DNA from: Paenibacillus gyeongsangnamensis | GTDB lineage: Bacteria; Bacillota; Bacilli; Paenibacillales; NBRC-103111 | DNA length: 64,000 bases | Reading direction: 5' to 3' | NCBI RefSeq assembly: GCF_027533625.1 | Contig: NZ_JAQAGZ010000015.1 | Span: forward strand, 124,001-188,000 | Shown here: positions 1 through 8,073 of the stretch, in pieces | Layout: each line of letters begins with the position of its first letter | Numbering within the stretch: position 1 is the first letter of the stretch | Position numbers and translations under genes: made by a program | The notes under the pieces: model-generated | What the model saw: the letters and a program-made list of their open reading frames with translations, nothing else | Told to the model about the DNA's origin: nothing | Database searches by the model: none

Positions 1-591
1 GATCAATTGGTTTATGCCATCGAAGATATTAAGCGGGCTTGCGCATTAGGCATACGCGGCATTCTTGTTGCGGATGAAGGCTTGCTGTGGCTCGTCAACG
101 AATTTAAAATATGCGGCGAGCTTCCGGACGATCTGGTTGTAAAAATATCCGTGCAGCTGTACGGGGGCAATCCGGTAACCGTTAAATTATATCAAGACAT
201 CGGTGCCAATACATTCAACGTACCTTCCGATTTGACGTTGGCGAAGCTTGCGGCGATCCGTCAGGTAATCGATATTCCCATCGATATTTATGTGGAGGCA
301 CCCGATGATATCGGCGGATTTATCCGTCATTACGACATTCCGGAAATCATTCGCGTAGCTGCGCCGGTCTACATTAAGTTCGGCCTGCGCAACTCGCCCA
401 ATATTTATCCTTCCGGTACCCACCTGGAAGCCACGTCGATTGCGCTGGCCAAGGAACGGGTACGACGCGCGAGATTAGGCCAGGATATCATCCAGCGTTA
501 CGCTTCCCATCTTAGAACGTCGGCCAAGGGGGCTGCGGGGTTGGCCGTCCCTGCCGCTTCGGAGGGAACGGAAATTGAAATGATCCAATAA
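1..591 (+). CDS. U32-peptidase-like protein, 5' end cut by window
   Basis: The frame is open from base 1, so the true start lies outside the window; about 196 codons are visible. The fragment looks like the C-terminal half of a TIM-barrel protein of the peptidase U32 (collagenase-like) family: alternating beta/alpha pattern, a GANTFNVPSDLTL segment, and IDIYVEAPDDIGGF near the end of the barrel. Members of this family stand beside sugar-acid genes in several Firmicutes, but their reaction there is unknown. It is followed after 77 bp by an IclR regulator, so it could belong to the catabolic cluster or end an upstream operon. The family call is from pattern recognition only. Confidence 0.55.
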   Translation, partial: DQLVYAIEDIKRACALGIRGILVADEGLLWLVNEFKICGELPDDLVVKISVQLYGGNPVTVKLYQDIGANTFNVPSDLTLAKLAAIRQVIDIPIDIYVEAPDDIGGFIRHYDIPEIIRVAAPVYIKFGLRNSPNIYPSGTHLEATSIALAKERVRRARLGQDIIQRYASHLRTSAKGAAGLAVPAASEGTEIEMIQ

Positions 592-668
592 AGGCTGTGA
601 ATGGGTTATCCGCCTATGCTAATATAACATCTAAGACGATAGAAATTGACTTAAAAAGGGTGGATACA

Positions 669-1442
669 ATGCCGATTATTCAAGCGGTTGACCGGGCTCT
701 GCGGATTCTCGATTTGTTTGATGAATTTCATACGGAGCTGAAAATTACGGATATCAGCGAACGCATGGTTTTGCACAAAAGCACGGTTCATTCCTTATTA
801 AAAACGCTCCAAATGCACGGTTATATCGATCAAAACCCGGAGAATGGCAAATACAAGCTCGGGATGAAGCTGTTTGAACGAGGCAACTTTGTCATTCACG
901 GATTGGACATTCGAAAGATCGCCAAGAGTTATTTGATGAAGCTGTCGACGAATACGGGGCAAACGACTCACCTGGTCATTCTTGACGGCAAAGAAGGCGT
1001 CTATATCGACAAAGTGGAAGGCCCGCAGGCTCTGATTGTCTATTCGCGGATCGGCAGAAGAATTAACCTTCATTCGAGCGGGGTCGGCAAAGCGTTGGCC
1101 GCTTTCCGAAGCCATGATGAACTCAAAAAAATGTTGGATGGCTACGAATATAAGCGGATGACCCCCAATACCATTGATAATGAATCCGATTTTCTCAAAG
1201 AGCTTCGGAAGGTGGCGGACCAAGGATACGCGATCGACAATCAGGAGAATGAGCCGGGCGTACGCTGCGTTGCGGCACCGATTCTCAATCATACGGGGCA
1301 TGCCATCGCGGCCATCAGCTTGTCCACGCTCACTTCCCGGGTCGACGACGATCAATTTGCCGGTTACATCGACATGGTGAAGAACGCTGTGGAAGAGCTG
1401 TCCGAACAAATGGGATACGGTATTCGCAATATTCGAAAATGA
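669..1442 (+). CDS. IclR-family transcriptional regulator
   Basis: A 257-residue protein with the IclR layout: an N-terminal winged helix-turn-helix (about residues 5-65, with LKITDISERMVLHKSTVHSLL as the HTH) and a C-terminal effector-binding domain (about 75-250, with the VRCVAAPI and AAISLS blocks usual in this family). The frame is open up to 597, but the ATG at 669 is chosen because it has AGGGTGG just upstream and gives the usual MPIIQAVDRAL beginning. Proteins of this family repress or activate nearby catabolic genes in response to a small acid. It lies directly upstream of the sugar-acid genes in the same direction and is the likely local regulator. Confidence 0.88.
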   Translation: MPIIQAVDRALRILDLFDEFHTELKITDISERMVLHKSTVHSLLKTLQMHGYIDQNPENGKYKLGMKLFERGNFVIHGLDIRKIAKSYLMKLSTNTGQTTHLVILDGKEGVYIDKVEGPQALIVYSRIGRRINLHSSGVGKALAAFRSHDELKKMLDGYEYKRMTPNTIDNESDFLKELRKVADQGYAIDNQENEPGVRCVAAPILNHTGHAIAAISLSTLTSRVDDDQFAGYIDMVKNAVEELSEQMGYGIRNIRK

Positions 1443-1520
1443 GCGTAGGCGTCCAAACCATTTTATGTGATTAATTATCGAAACACAGTTTTATATTATA
1501 AAATGAAAGGGGCTTTCTCT

Positions 1521-2420
1521 TTGCGAATTATTCGATTCATCAATGAGCATTCAGTACCCGTACTTGGCGCTTTAACGGATGACGGCAAGGTGTATCCTTT
1601 GCCTTGCGCCGATTTTATGGAGCTTGTCGATCAGGCTGAAAAAGAAGGGACGACGCCTTCCGATTTCATTCGGTCCAACATTCAATCAATAAAACCGTTG
1701 GCGGCAGGACTTGAAGATTTGCAGCTGCTGGTGCCGATTGTCGCACCGGAGGTTTGGGCAGCGGGCGTAACTTATGAAAGAAGCCGGGATGCCAGAAATT
1801 ATGAGGCTACCGGCGGGAAACTGGATGCTGCAACCTTCTATGATAAAGTGTACGACGCGGTTCGTCCGGAAATTTTCTTTAAGTCGACGGCTGCGCGAAC
1901 GGTTGGAACCGGTCAGCCTGTATATATACGGAGCGATTCCAACTGGCAAATCCCTGAGCCGGAGCTTGGCCTCGTGGTGAATAAAGAAGGCAAAATCCTC
2001 GGCTACACGATTGGAAATGACATGAGCTGCCGTGACATTGAAGGGGAAAATCCGCTCTACCTGCCGCAGGCCAAGATCTGGAAAAATTCCTGCTCAATCG
2101 GTCCGGCGATCCGCCTTGTCGATACGGTCGAAGATCCGTACGACTTTCAGCTGACTTGCAGAATCTACCGTAATGAAGAAAAAGTGGTGGAGGGAACGGC
2201 AAATACCGGGCAATTAAAGAGAAAGTATGATGAACTCGTTTCCTATCTGGTAAGAGACAATGAGATCTTCGACGGTACGGTTCTTTTGACCGGCACATGC
2301 ATTGTACCGCCGAACGATTTTACGCTTCAGGACGGCGACCGCATCGAAATCGAAATCTCCGGCATCGGGGTTTTGAGCAATCCGGTGAAGCGGCCGTCCA
2401 CTCACTCGGTTGCCGTTTAA
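1521..2420 (+). CDS. Fumarylacetoacetate-hydrolase-fold dehydratase, KdaD-like
   Basis: A 299-residue protein of the FAH superfamily. The residues WAAGVTYERSRDAR, the metal-binding EPELGLVV block, NDMSCRDIEGENPLYLPQAK and the C-terminal LLTGTCIVPPNDF resemble 2-keto-3-deoxy-D-arabinonate dehydratase (KdaD), which makes 2,5-dioxopentanoate, better than the hydrolases. TTG at 1521 is preferred to the upstream ATG because GAAAGGGG lies eight bases before it and the FAH fold begins there (LRIIRFINE). Next to an aldehyde dehydrogenase it would form the end of a Weimberg-type route from an aldonate or aldarate to 2-oxoglutarate. A diketoacid hydrolase of an oxidative deoxysugar pathway is the main alternative. 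Confidence 0.8.
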   Translation: MRIIRFINEHSVPVLGALTDDGKVYPLPCADFMELVDQAEKEGTTPSDFIRSNIQSIKPLAAGLEDLQLLVPIVAPEVWAAGVTYERSRDARNYEATGGKLDAATFYDKVYDAVRPEIFFKSTAARTVGTGQPVYIRSDSNWQIPEPELGLVVNKEGKILGYTIGNDMSCRDIEGENPLYLPQAKIWKNSCSIGPAIRLVDTVEDPYDFQLTCRIYRNEEKVVEGTANTGQLKRKYDELVSYLVRDNEIFDGTVLLTGTCIVPPNDFTLQDGDRIEIEISGIGVLSNPVKRPSTHSVAV

Positions 2421-2466
2421 ACCCTCAGGCAGGGAATGAATAACGGGAAAGGAGCGATGGATTGAA

Positions 2467-2772
2467 ATGGAAAAGCGGTATAAGACCGTGATGATGAATG
2501 CGCAAGACCAAGTGGCGGTGGCCCTGGAGAACATCCCTGAAGGCGCTGTTGTTCAGGTGGATTGCCAAGGCAATTCGTTCAAAATCGATGTAAGGGAACC
2601 TATTGATTTCGGACACAAGTTTGCCGTAACGGCTATCGGTCAAGGGGAAGATGTTCTCAAGTACGGCGAGGTGATCGGAGCGGCGTCCAGAGATATTTTC
2701 CCGGGGGAGCACGTCCACATTCACAATTTGGAAGGAAAAAGGGGAAGAGGGGATCAAATTGCCGGAGCTTAA
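2467..2772 (+). CDS. Small subunit (SAF domain) of split UxaA/SuyA-type dehydratase
   Basis: A 101-residue protein made only of the SAF domain that usually forms the N-terminus of altronate/galactarate dehydratases. The REPIDFGHKFAV segment carries the conserved His, and the KYGEVIGAAS and I-PGEHVHIHNL blocks follow. The large domain is encoded by the next gene, which starts 14 bp before this one stops, so the two are translationally coupled and should form one enzyme. The same two-gene arrangement is known for sulfolactate sulfo-lyase SuyAB. The SAF domain is thought to help substrate binding beside the metal site of the large subunit. Confidence 0.85.
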   Translation: MEKRYKTVMMNAQDQVAVALENIPEGAVVQVDCQGNSFKIDVREPIDFGHKFAVTAIGQGEDVLKYGEVIGAASRDIFPGEHVHIHNLEGKRGRGDQIAGA

Positions 2773-3925
2773 ATTTTGGGGCTATAGAAGGCCGGACGGC
2801 CGTGTCGGTGTAAGAAACCATGTATTGATTCTTCCTACGATTACTTGCGCGACTCAGGCCGCAAGGCAGATTACCGAGCTGGTTCACGGCACGGTAAGCT
2901 TTATTCACCAGCATGGCTGCGCCCAGGTTGGCGTCGACTATGAACAGACGTTCCGCACGTATGCGGGGATGGGAACCAATCCGAACGTATACGGAGTCGT
3001 CGTTCTGGGACTTGGCTGCGAAACGCATCAGGCAAGAAGCGTTGCGGGTGAAATTGCAAAGAGCGGAAAGCCGGTGGAGGTCGTATCCATTCAGGATCAC
3101 GGCGGAACGCTCGGGGCGATTGCCCAAGGCGCAAAAATTGCGGCGAAGATGGTGCAGGACGCTTCCGCGCAAATGCGCGAGCAGTGCGATTTCAGCGAAT
3201 TGATTATCGGAACGGAGTGCGGCGGCTCGGATGCTTGCTCCGGACTTTCGGCCAACCCCGCCGTCGGCGAGGTAAGCGACCTGATTGTCGACCACGGCGG
3301 TACGGCCATCCTGGCCGAGACCACCGAATTGATCGGAGCCGAGCATCTGCTCGCGAACCGGGCCGTAGACGAAAAGGTGGCCAAGAGGGTTTACGAGGTG
3401 ATTCAAGCCATGGAAAACCGCGCGTTCATGATGGGCGTCGATATCCGTACGGGCAACCCGAGTCCGGGCAACATCAAGGGCGGACTCAGCACCTTGGAGG
3501 AAAAGTCGCTGGGAGCGGCGAACAAAGCCGGCTCCAGACCGCTGCAGGAGCTGATCGATTACGCGCAGGCGCCAAGTCGGAAAGGTCTTGTTTGGATGGA
3601 TACACCCGGTCATGATATCGAGCAATTAACCGGTATGGTAGCCGGCGGTGCGCAACTGGTATTGTTTACGAGCGGCAGGGGGACGCCGACGGGTTCACCC
3701 ATTGCTCCGGTGATTAAAATTTCCACGAACACTCCGATGTTTGAAAGAATGGGCGACAATATGGACATCGATGCCGGTACGATTATTGACGGGATTGAAA
3801 GCATCGGTCAAGTAGGCCAACGCATTTTTGAAGAGATCGGCCGGGTATGCAGCGGAAAGCTGACGAAGGCTGAAATTCTCAAGCAGCACGATTTTGGTAT
3901 TTGGCGAATCGGACCAACGTTTTAA
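2759..3925 (+). CDS. Large subunit of split UxaA/SuyB-type dehydratase
   Basis: A 388-residue protein covering the catalytic part of the UxaA family (altronate, galactarate and sulfolactate lyases), lacking only the N-terminal SAF domain encoded just before it. Recognisable blocks are GRVGVRNHVLILPT, the Cys motif LGCETHQ, GTECGGSDACSGLSANPAVG with its metal-binding cysteines, and the C-terminal SPTGSP-like segment (GTPTGSPIAPVIK). TTG at 2759 is preceded by GGGGAAGAGGGG. The reaction is presumably metal-dependent removal of water from a sugar acid. Which acid (aldonate, aldarate, uronate-derived, or even sulfolactate) cannot be told from sequence. Its neighbours favour a sugar acid feeding the KdaD-like enzyme and the aldehyde dehydrogenase. 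Confidence 0.87.
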   Translation: MPELKFWGYRRPDGRVGVRNHVLILPTITCATQAARQITELVHGTVSFIHQHGCAQVGVDYEQTFRTYAGMGTNPNVYGVVVLGLGCETHQARSVAGEIAKSGKPVEVVSIQDHGGTLGAIAQGAKIAAKMVQDASAQMREQCDFSELIIGTECGGSDACSGLSANPAVGEVSDLIVDHGGTAILAETTELIGAEHLLANRAVDEKVAKRVYEVIQAMENRAFMMGVDIRTGNPSPGNIKGGLSTLEEKSLGAANKAGSRPLQELIDYAQAPSRKGLVWMDTPGHDIEQLTGMVAGGAQLVLFTSGRGTPTGSPIAPVIKISTNTPMFERMGDNMDIDAGTIIDGIESIGQVGQRIFEEIGRVCSGKLTKAEILKQHDFGIWRIGPTF

Positions 3926-3966
3926 TTTTATGAATGCAAATAAACGAGAGGACAGGTGAGTCAATC

Positions 3967-5433
3967 ATGTCATTACAGACCCAATCGAAAACCTACTTGA
4001 ACTATATCAATGGCGAGTGGACGGCATCTTCCGCCAATGCAGTGGAAGCAAGCTTGAATCCGGCCGATAAGCATGAGATTGTCGGATACATTCAAAATTC
4101 ATCCAAGGAAGACCTGGACCGGGCGGTTGCGGCGGCGAAAGAGGCGCAGCCGGCCTGGAGAAAGCTTTCCGGTCCGGCACGCGGCGACTATTTGTACAAG
4201 ATGGCGAATGCGCTGGAGAAGCACATGGACGAAATCGCGGAAACGATGACCCGCGAAATGGGCAAAACCTTCCCGGAGGCCAAGGGAGAAACGGCACGCG
4301 GCGTTGCCATTCTGCGCTATTATGCGGGGGAAGGCATGCGCAAGGTGGGGGATGTCATTCCGTCCTCCGACAGTGAAGCCTTCATGTTTACGACACGAGT
4401 TCCGCTCGGTGTCGTCGGAGTGATCACGCCCTGGAACTTCCCGGTAGCGATTCCGATCTGGAAGATGGCTCCGGCCTTGGTGTACGGCAATACGGTCGTG
4501 CTGAAGCCGGCTACCGAAACGGGGGTAACGGCGGCGAAGATCATCGAGTGCTTCCACGAAGCCGGATTGCCTGCAGGGGTAGTGAATCTGGTTACCGGCC
4601 GGGGCTCCGTGATCGGGCAGGGCTTGATCGACCATCCGGGCATCAACGGGATTACGTTTACGGGCTCCAATACCGTAGGCAAGCAAGTAGGCCTGGGGGC
4701 GATTGCCCGTGGTGCGAAATACCAGCTGGAGATGGGCGGGAAAAACCCAGTCATCGTGGCGGAGGATGCCGACATCGAATTGGCGGTGGAAGCGACGATC
4801 AGCGGCGGACTTCGTTCCACCGGCCAGAAGTGCACCTGCACGAGCCGCGTCTTTGTTCAGAGTGCCGTTTACGATGAATTTAAGGAAAAGCTGTTGAGCA
4901 AGGTCAAAGCATTGAAAATCGGCAACGGGCTGGACGCGCAAACCTGGATGGGGCCGTGCGCAAGCGAAAGCCAATACAACACCGTCGTGCATTACATTAA
5001 TAAAGGGATTGAAGAAGGGGCAACCCTGCTGTGCGGCGGCAATAAACCTGAAGGAGAGGGCCTCGATAACGGATTCTACATTCAGCCTGCCGTATTTGAA
5101 CATGTAAAGCCGTCCATGACCATCGCGCAGGAAGAAATCTTCGGGCCGGTCCTCGCCCTGATCAAGGTTGAAACCATGGAAGAGGCGCTGGAGCTGGCTA
5201 ACGATGTGAAATTTGGTTTAAGCGCGTCGATCTTCACCAGGAATATCGGAAACATGCTTTCCTTTATCAACGAAATCGAGGCCGGTTTGGTGCGGATCAA
5301 CGCGGAAAGCGCCGGCGTCGAGCTGCAGGCTCCGTTCGGCGGCATGAAGGAGTCCAGCTCCCATTCCCGCGAGCAGGGGCAGGCGGCGATCGAATTTTTC
5401 ACTTCGATTAAGACGGTATTTGTAAAAGCTTAA
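3967..5433 (+). CDS. NAD(P)-dependent aldehyde dehydrogenase, probable 2,5-dioxovalerate type
   Basis: A 488-residue member of the aldehyde dehydrogenase superfamily. Visible are PWNFPVAIPIWK (cofactor-binding region), KPATETG, FTGSNTVGKQV, the general base Glu in QLEMGGKNP, the catalytic Cys in GQKCTCTS, and EEIFGPVLAL. ATG at 3967 is used rather than the earlier in-frame ATG at 3934 because AGGTGAG lies just ahead and the family usually begins with the YINGEW segment. In this cluster the likely substrate is 2,5-dioxopentanoate (2-oxoglutarate semialdehyde) from the KdaD-like enzyme, giving 2-oxoglutarate. That assignment comes from context; the superfamily itself is certain. Confidence 0.88.
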   Translation: MSLQTQSKTYLNYINGEWTASSANAVEASLNPADKHEIVGYIQNSSKEDLDRAVAAAKEAQPAWRKLSGPARGDYLYKMANALEKHMDEIAETMTREMGKTFPEAKGETARGVAILRYYAGEGMRKVGDVIPSSDSEAFMFTTRVPLGVVGVITPWNFPVAIPIWKMAPALVYGNTVVLKPATETGVTAAKIIECFHEAGLPAGVVNLVTGRGSVIGQGLIDHPGINGITFTGSNTVGKQVGLGAIARGAKYQLEMGGKNPVIVAEDADIELAVEATISGGLRSTGQKCTCTSRVFVQSAVYDEFKEKLLSKVKALKIGNGLDAQTWMGPCASESQYNTVVHYINKGIEEGATLLCGGNKPEGEGLDNGFYIQPAVFEHVKPSMTIAQEEIFGPVLALIKVETMEEALELANDVKFGLSASIFTRNIGNMLSFINEIEAGLVRINAESAGVELQAPFGGMKESSSHSREQGQAAIEFFTSIKTVFVKA

Positions 5434-5460
5434 CACACATTCCAAGCTAAGCATGTTTAA

Positions 5461-5627
5461 ATCAACGGTTTCCGTATTTTTGCACAGTCGCCGGTGGGAA
5501 AATACGGACCGTTGGTTTAACTTCCCCCACTCCGGAAGGAGTGATCGCCGGTTATCCGGAAGAACAACGCGAATGGCTGAAAGACGGGGACGAAGTGACG
5601 GTTGAAATCTATATTGTAAGCGCTTAA
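5461..5627 (+). pseudogene. Remnant of a second FAH-family gene (3' end)
   Basis: Between the aldehyde dehydrogenase and the MFS gene a short open frame ends at 5627 and reads TPEGVIAGYPEEQREWLKDG followed by EVTVEIYIVSA. This resembles the final strand and loop of FAH-family enzymes (TPGGVIxGYP...WLKPGDxVxVEI). The adjacent frame just upstream reads AQSPVGKYGPLV and then a stop, reminiscent of the FAH-family FxPxGP segment. It looks like a mostly deleted, frameshifted homologue of the gene at 1521. It has no start codon and is not expected to be functional. Confidence 0.55.
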
Positions 5628-5628
5628 A
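5615..5628. promoter_or_regulatory. cre-like CcpA operator
   Basis: TGTAAGCGCTTAAA matches the catabolite-responsive element consensus TGWNANCGNTNWCA at all positions but one and has the perfect central palindrome TAAGCGCTTA. It lies about 70 bp before the ribosome binding site of the MFS transporter gene, a sensible place for CcpA repression of the transport and dehydrogenase genes. It overlaps the last codons of the FAH remnant, so chance similarity is possible. Confidence 0.45.
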
Positions 5629-5696
5629 TTAACAGTAACGACAGCTTTCTCCAGGCATAACATCAGAGCCATAAAACTCATTTTCAAGGAGGTACG

Positions 5697-5708
5697 ATGG
5701 TTTTATGA
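5697..5708 (+). other. Three-codon leader ORF (M-V-L-stop) overlapping the MFS start
   Basis: The strong AAGGAGGT at 5686-5693 is too close to the ATG at 5697 for ideal spacing (3 nt) and 11 nt from the gene's ATG at 5705. Starting at 5697 gives ATG GTT TTA TGA, whose stop overlaps the MFS start as ATGA. It may be accidental or a tiny leader that couples translation. Confidence 0.3.
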
Positions 5709-7000
5709 AAAGCGAAGTGAAACGAGCAGGTTATCCCCATCCTTCGTTAAATTCCGCTGTGGGCAATGTGCGCTGGAAAATCATTTTGTGGCTGCTGATC
5801 GGCGGGATTATCAACTATCTGGACCGTGCGAATCTATCGATCGCCGCGCCGGAGATGATCAGGGAGCTGCACCTGAGCCAAACCGATATCGGCTTACTCG
5901 GAACCGTGTTCTCCTGGACTTACGCGATCATGCAATTGCCCTCCGGCTGGCTGATCGATAAATTCGGCGCGAAGCGGATTTATTCTATTGCGGTGCTTTG
6001 GTGGAGCGTCGCTACCTTTTTGACCGGCGTTTGCAATAAAATGGGCTCTCTCATCGGGATCCGACTGCTCCTGGGTATAGGCGAAGCACCTTGCTTTCCG
6101 ACGTCGGCCAAGGTCACTTCCCAATGGTTCCCGAAAAAAGAGCGCGGACTCGCCACGGGGGTGTGGGACTCGTCCTCCAAATGGGGTCCGTTCATCGCGC
6201 CTCTCCTTCTGGCTCCTATCATGGCCGTCTATGGCTGGAGAAGCCTCTTCTATATCACGGGTTTGCTGGGCATTGTCTTTATTGTTTTCTTTAAGCTTTT
6301 TTACAAGCGTCCGGAAGAAAGCAGCAGTGTTTCACAGGAGGAAATGGCTTATATCCATTCCGATTCCACCGATTCGAATCTGCAAAGAACGGTAAAGTGG
6401 GGCGAGCTGTTCAAATCCAGAACGGTTTGGGGCATGATTTTAGGATTCTTTTGCACGATTTGGATTTGGAACATCTTTATCGTATTTTTGCCGACGTATT
6501 TGAAAAATGTGTTTCATGTCGATCTTAAGACGCTGGGGATCGTTGCAAGCATCCCTTGGTTCGGCGGAATTGTCGGCAACCTTGTCGGCGGATATATCAC
6601 GAAAAAAATCGCGGATCGCGGCAAGCATCCAATGACGGCCAAACGCGCCATGGTATCCGTTTGCGCTCTTCTGGCGGCGGTATGCGTCATCTTGGTGCCC
6701 TTTGCTTCCGGTTTGACGATGTCCATCATTCTTATGACCCTTGCCCTAGGCTTTATTTCCGCCATGACGGGAAGCGCATGGGCCTTAACCAGCGATGTGG
6801 CGCCGAGCTATTTGGTAGCGTCCGTCGGCGCGATTCAAAACTTCGGCGGATATTTCGGAGGCTCATTCTCCACGACCGTTGCCGGCTATATCGCCGATAC
6901 GACAGGCTCCTTCGCCATGGCCTTCGTCAGCGGGGGAATCATCGCCGGATGCGCAGCGATCTGTTATTGGTTTATCGTTAAAAAACCGATCGCGGAATAA
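5705..7000 (+). CDS. MFS transporter, anion:cation symporter (ExuT/GudP-like)
   Basis: A 431-residue membrane protein with about twelve hydrophobic segments, typical in length for the ACS family of the major facilitator superfamily (hexuronate, glucarate, tartrate symporters). The first segment is followed by NYLDRANLSIAAPEM, and the loop between helices 2 and 3 reads GWLIDKFGAKR, the family's conserved signature. Later segments include RLLLGIGEAPCFPTSAKV, also typical of ExuT/GudP. It probably brings in the acid degraded by the enzymes of this cluster with a co-transported cation. It begins a run of closely spaced genes continuing to 13604, with a cre-like site ahead of it. Confidence 0.88.
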   Translation: MKSEVKRAGYPHPSLNSAVGNVRWKIILWLLIGGIINYLDRANLSIAAPEMIRELHLSQTDIGLLGTVFSWTYAIMQLPSGWLIDKFGAKRIYSIAVLWWSVATFLTGVCNKMGSLIGIRLLLGIGEAPCFPTSAKVTSQWFPKKERGLATGVWDSSSKWGPFIAPLLLAPIMAVYGWRSLFYITGLLGIVFIVFFKLFYKRPEESSSVSQEEMAYIHSDSTDSNLQRTVKWGELFKSRTVWGMILGFFCTIWIWNIFIVFLPTYLKNVFHVDLKTLGIVASIPWFGGIVGNLVGGYITKKIADRGKHPMTAKRAMVSVCALLAAVCVILVPFASGLTMSIILMTLALGFISAMTGSAWALTSDVAPSYLVASVGAIQNFGGYFGGSFSTTVAGYIADTTGSFAMAFVSGGIIAGCAAICYWFIVKKPIAE

Positions 7001-7013
7001 GGAGGAGACCGGA

Positions 7014-8033
7014 ATGAAGAGTCTGGTTTGGACGAAGCCGGAATGGATGGAAATTCAAGAGACGGCTGAACCCGAAATTTCGGAGAACGATGTTCTGGTT
7101 AAGGTAGATGCGGTCGGAATATGCGGCTCGGAGCTGGAAGGCTACCTCGGCCACAATAGCCTGCGGGTTCCTCCCTTGGTTATGGGGCATGAATTCAGCG
7201 GTACGATCGAGCGTGCCGGTTCGAAAGTAAAAGGCCTGTCGGAGGGCCAGAGGGTCGTTGTGAATCCGCTGCAATCCTGCGGAAGCTGTAACGTCTGCCG
7301 CAAGGGATTGGTCCAACTCTGCAGCGAACGGTCCATTATCGGGATTCACCGTCCGGGAGCTTTCGCCGAGTATGTTCGTGTTCCGGCTTCTTCCCTTCAT
7401 GTCATCCCGGAGACGATTAGCCCTTACCGGGCTTCCTTGACTGAACCGCTGGCCTGTTCCCTTAGAGCCGTCCGGCGGGCCATGGGGAATCATCCCTTTG
7501 CCAACGTCGTTGTGTTCGGGGCGGGAACGATCGGCCTTCTAAGCTTCCTCGTAGCCCGGATTATGGGGGCGTCCCGGGTCGTCGTCATTGATCGGAACGA
7601 GGAGCGGCTCAAAGCGCCGGAACGGCTCGGAGCCTTCGGCACGATAAGTCCGGCCCGGGACGGCTACATACGGAAGATTAAAGAATCGGTGGGGCCGCCC
7701 GGGGTTGATGTGGTGATTGATGCGGCCGGTTATGAGTCTACCCGGCAAGCGGCGCTTGAGCTTATCAATCCGGGAGGCACCGTCATGAACATCGGACTTG
7801 GGGTGAACGAAACGCAAATTCCGGTGAATGTGTGCATCCGAAGCGAAATTACGATATTGGGCTCTTTCTGTTACGAGGCGCAAGACTTTCACGATGCGCT
7901 TCAGCTGTTAATCCGCGGGAAAATAGACGAAACGCCGTGGTCGGAAATTCGCTCTATGCAGGATGGGAATCAGGCGTTCCGGGATCTGGTGAATGGAAAT
8001 GTGAAAAGCGCAAAGATTTTTCTAACCCCATGA
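7014..8033 (+). CDS. Zinc-dependent alcohol/polyol dehydrogenase (MDR family)
   Basis: A 339-residue medium-chain dehydrogenase. Visible features are the catalytic zinc Cys in GICGSELEG, the GHEFSG motif with the second ligand, four structural-zinc cysteines in CGSCNVCRKGLVQLC, and a Rossmann dinucleotide motif around GAGTIG. The ATG at 7014 follows GGAGGAG by seven bases and sits 13 bp after the MFS stop; the longer in-frame extension overlaps the transporter and is rejected. Relatives oxidise polyols, threonine or deoxy-aldonates using NAD. In this operon it most likely interconverts a sugar acid or polyol hydroxyl with a keto group before dehydration. The exact substrate is not readable. 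Confidence 0.85.
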   Translation: MKSLVWTKPEWMEIQETAEPEISENDVLVKVDAVGICGSELEGYLGHNSLRVPPLVMGHEFSGTIERAGSKVKGLSEGQRVVVNPLQSCGSCNVCRKGLVQLCSERSIIGIHRPGAFAEYVRVPASSLHVIPETISPYRASLTEPLACSLRAVRRAMGNHPFANVVVFGAGTIGLLSFLVARIMGASRVVVIDRNEERLKAPERLGAFGTISPARDGYIRKIKESVGPPGVDVVIDAAGYESTRQAALELINPGGTVMNIGLGVNETQIPVNVCIRSEITILGSFCYEAQDFHDALQLLIRGKIDETPWSEIRSMQDGNQAFRDLVNGNVKSAKIFLTP

Positions 8034-8073
8034 CAAGCGATCGAACTAAAATTAAATTTTAGGAGGTTCGTCA

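Noticed and set aside
2657..3625. 322-codon minus-strand ORF over the dehydratase large subunit
   Set aside because: Shadow; the plus frame carries conserved UxaA motifs.
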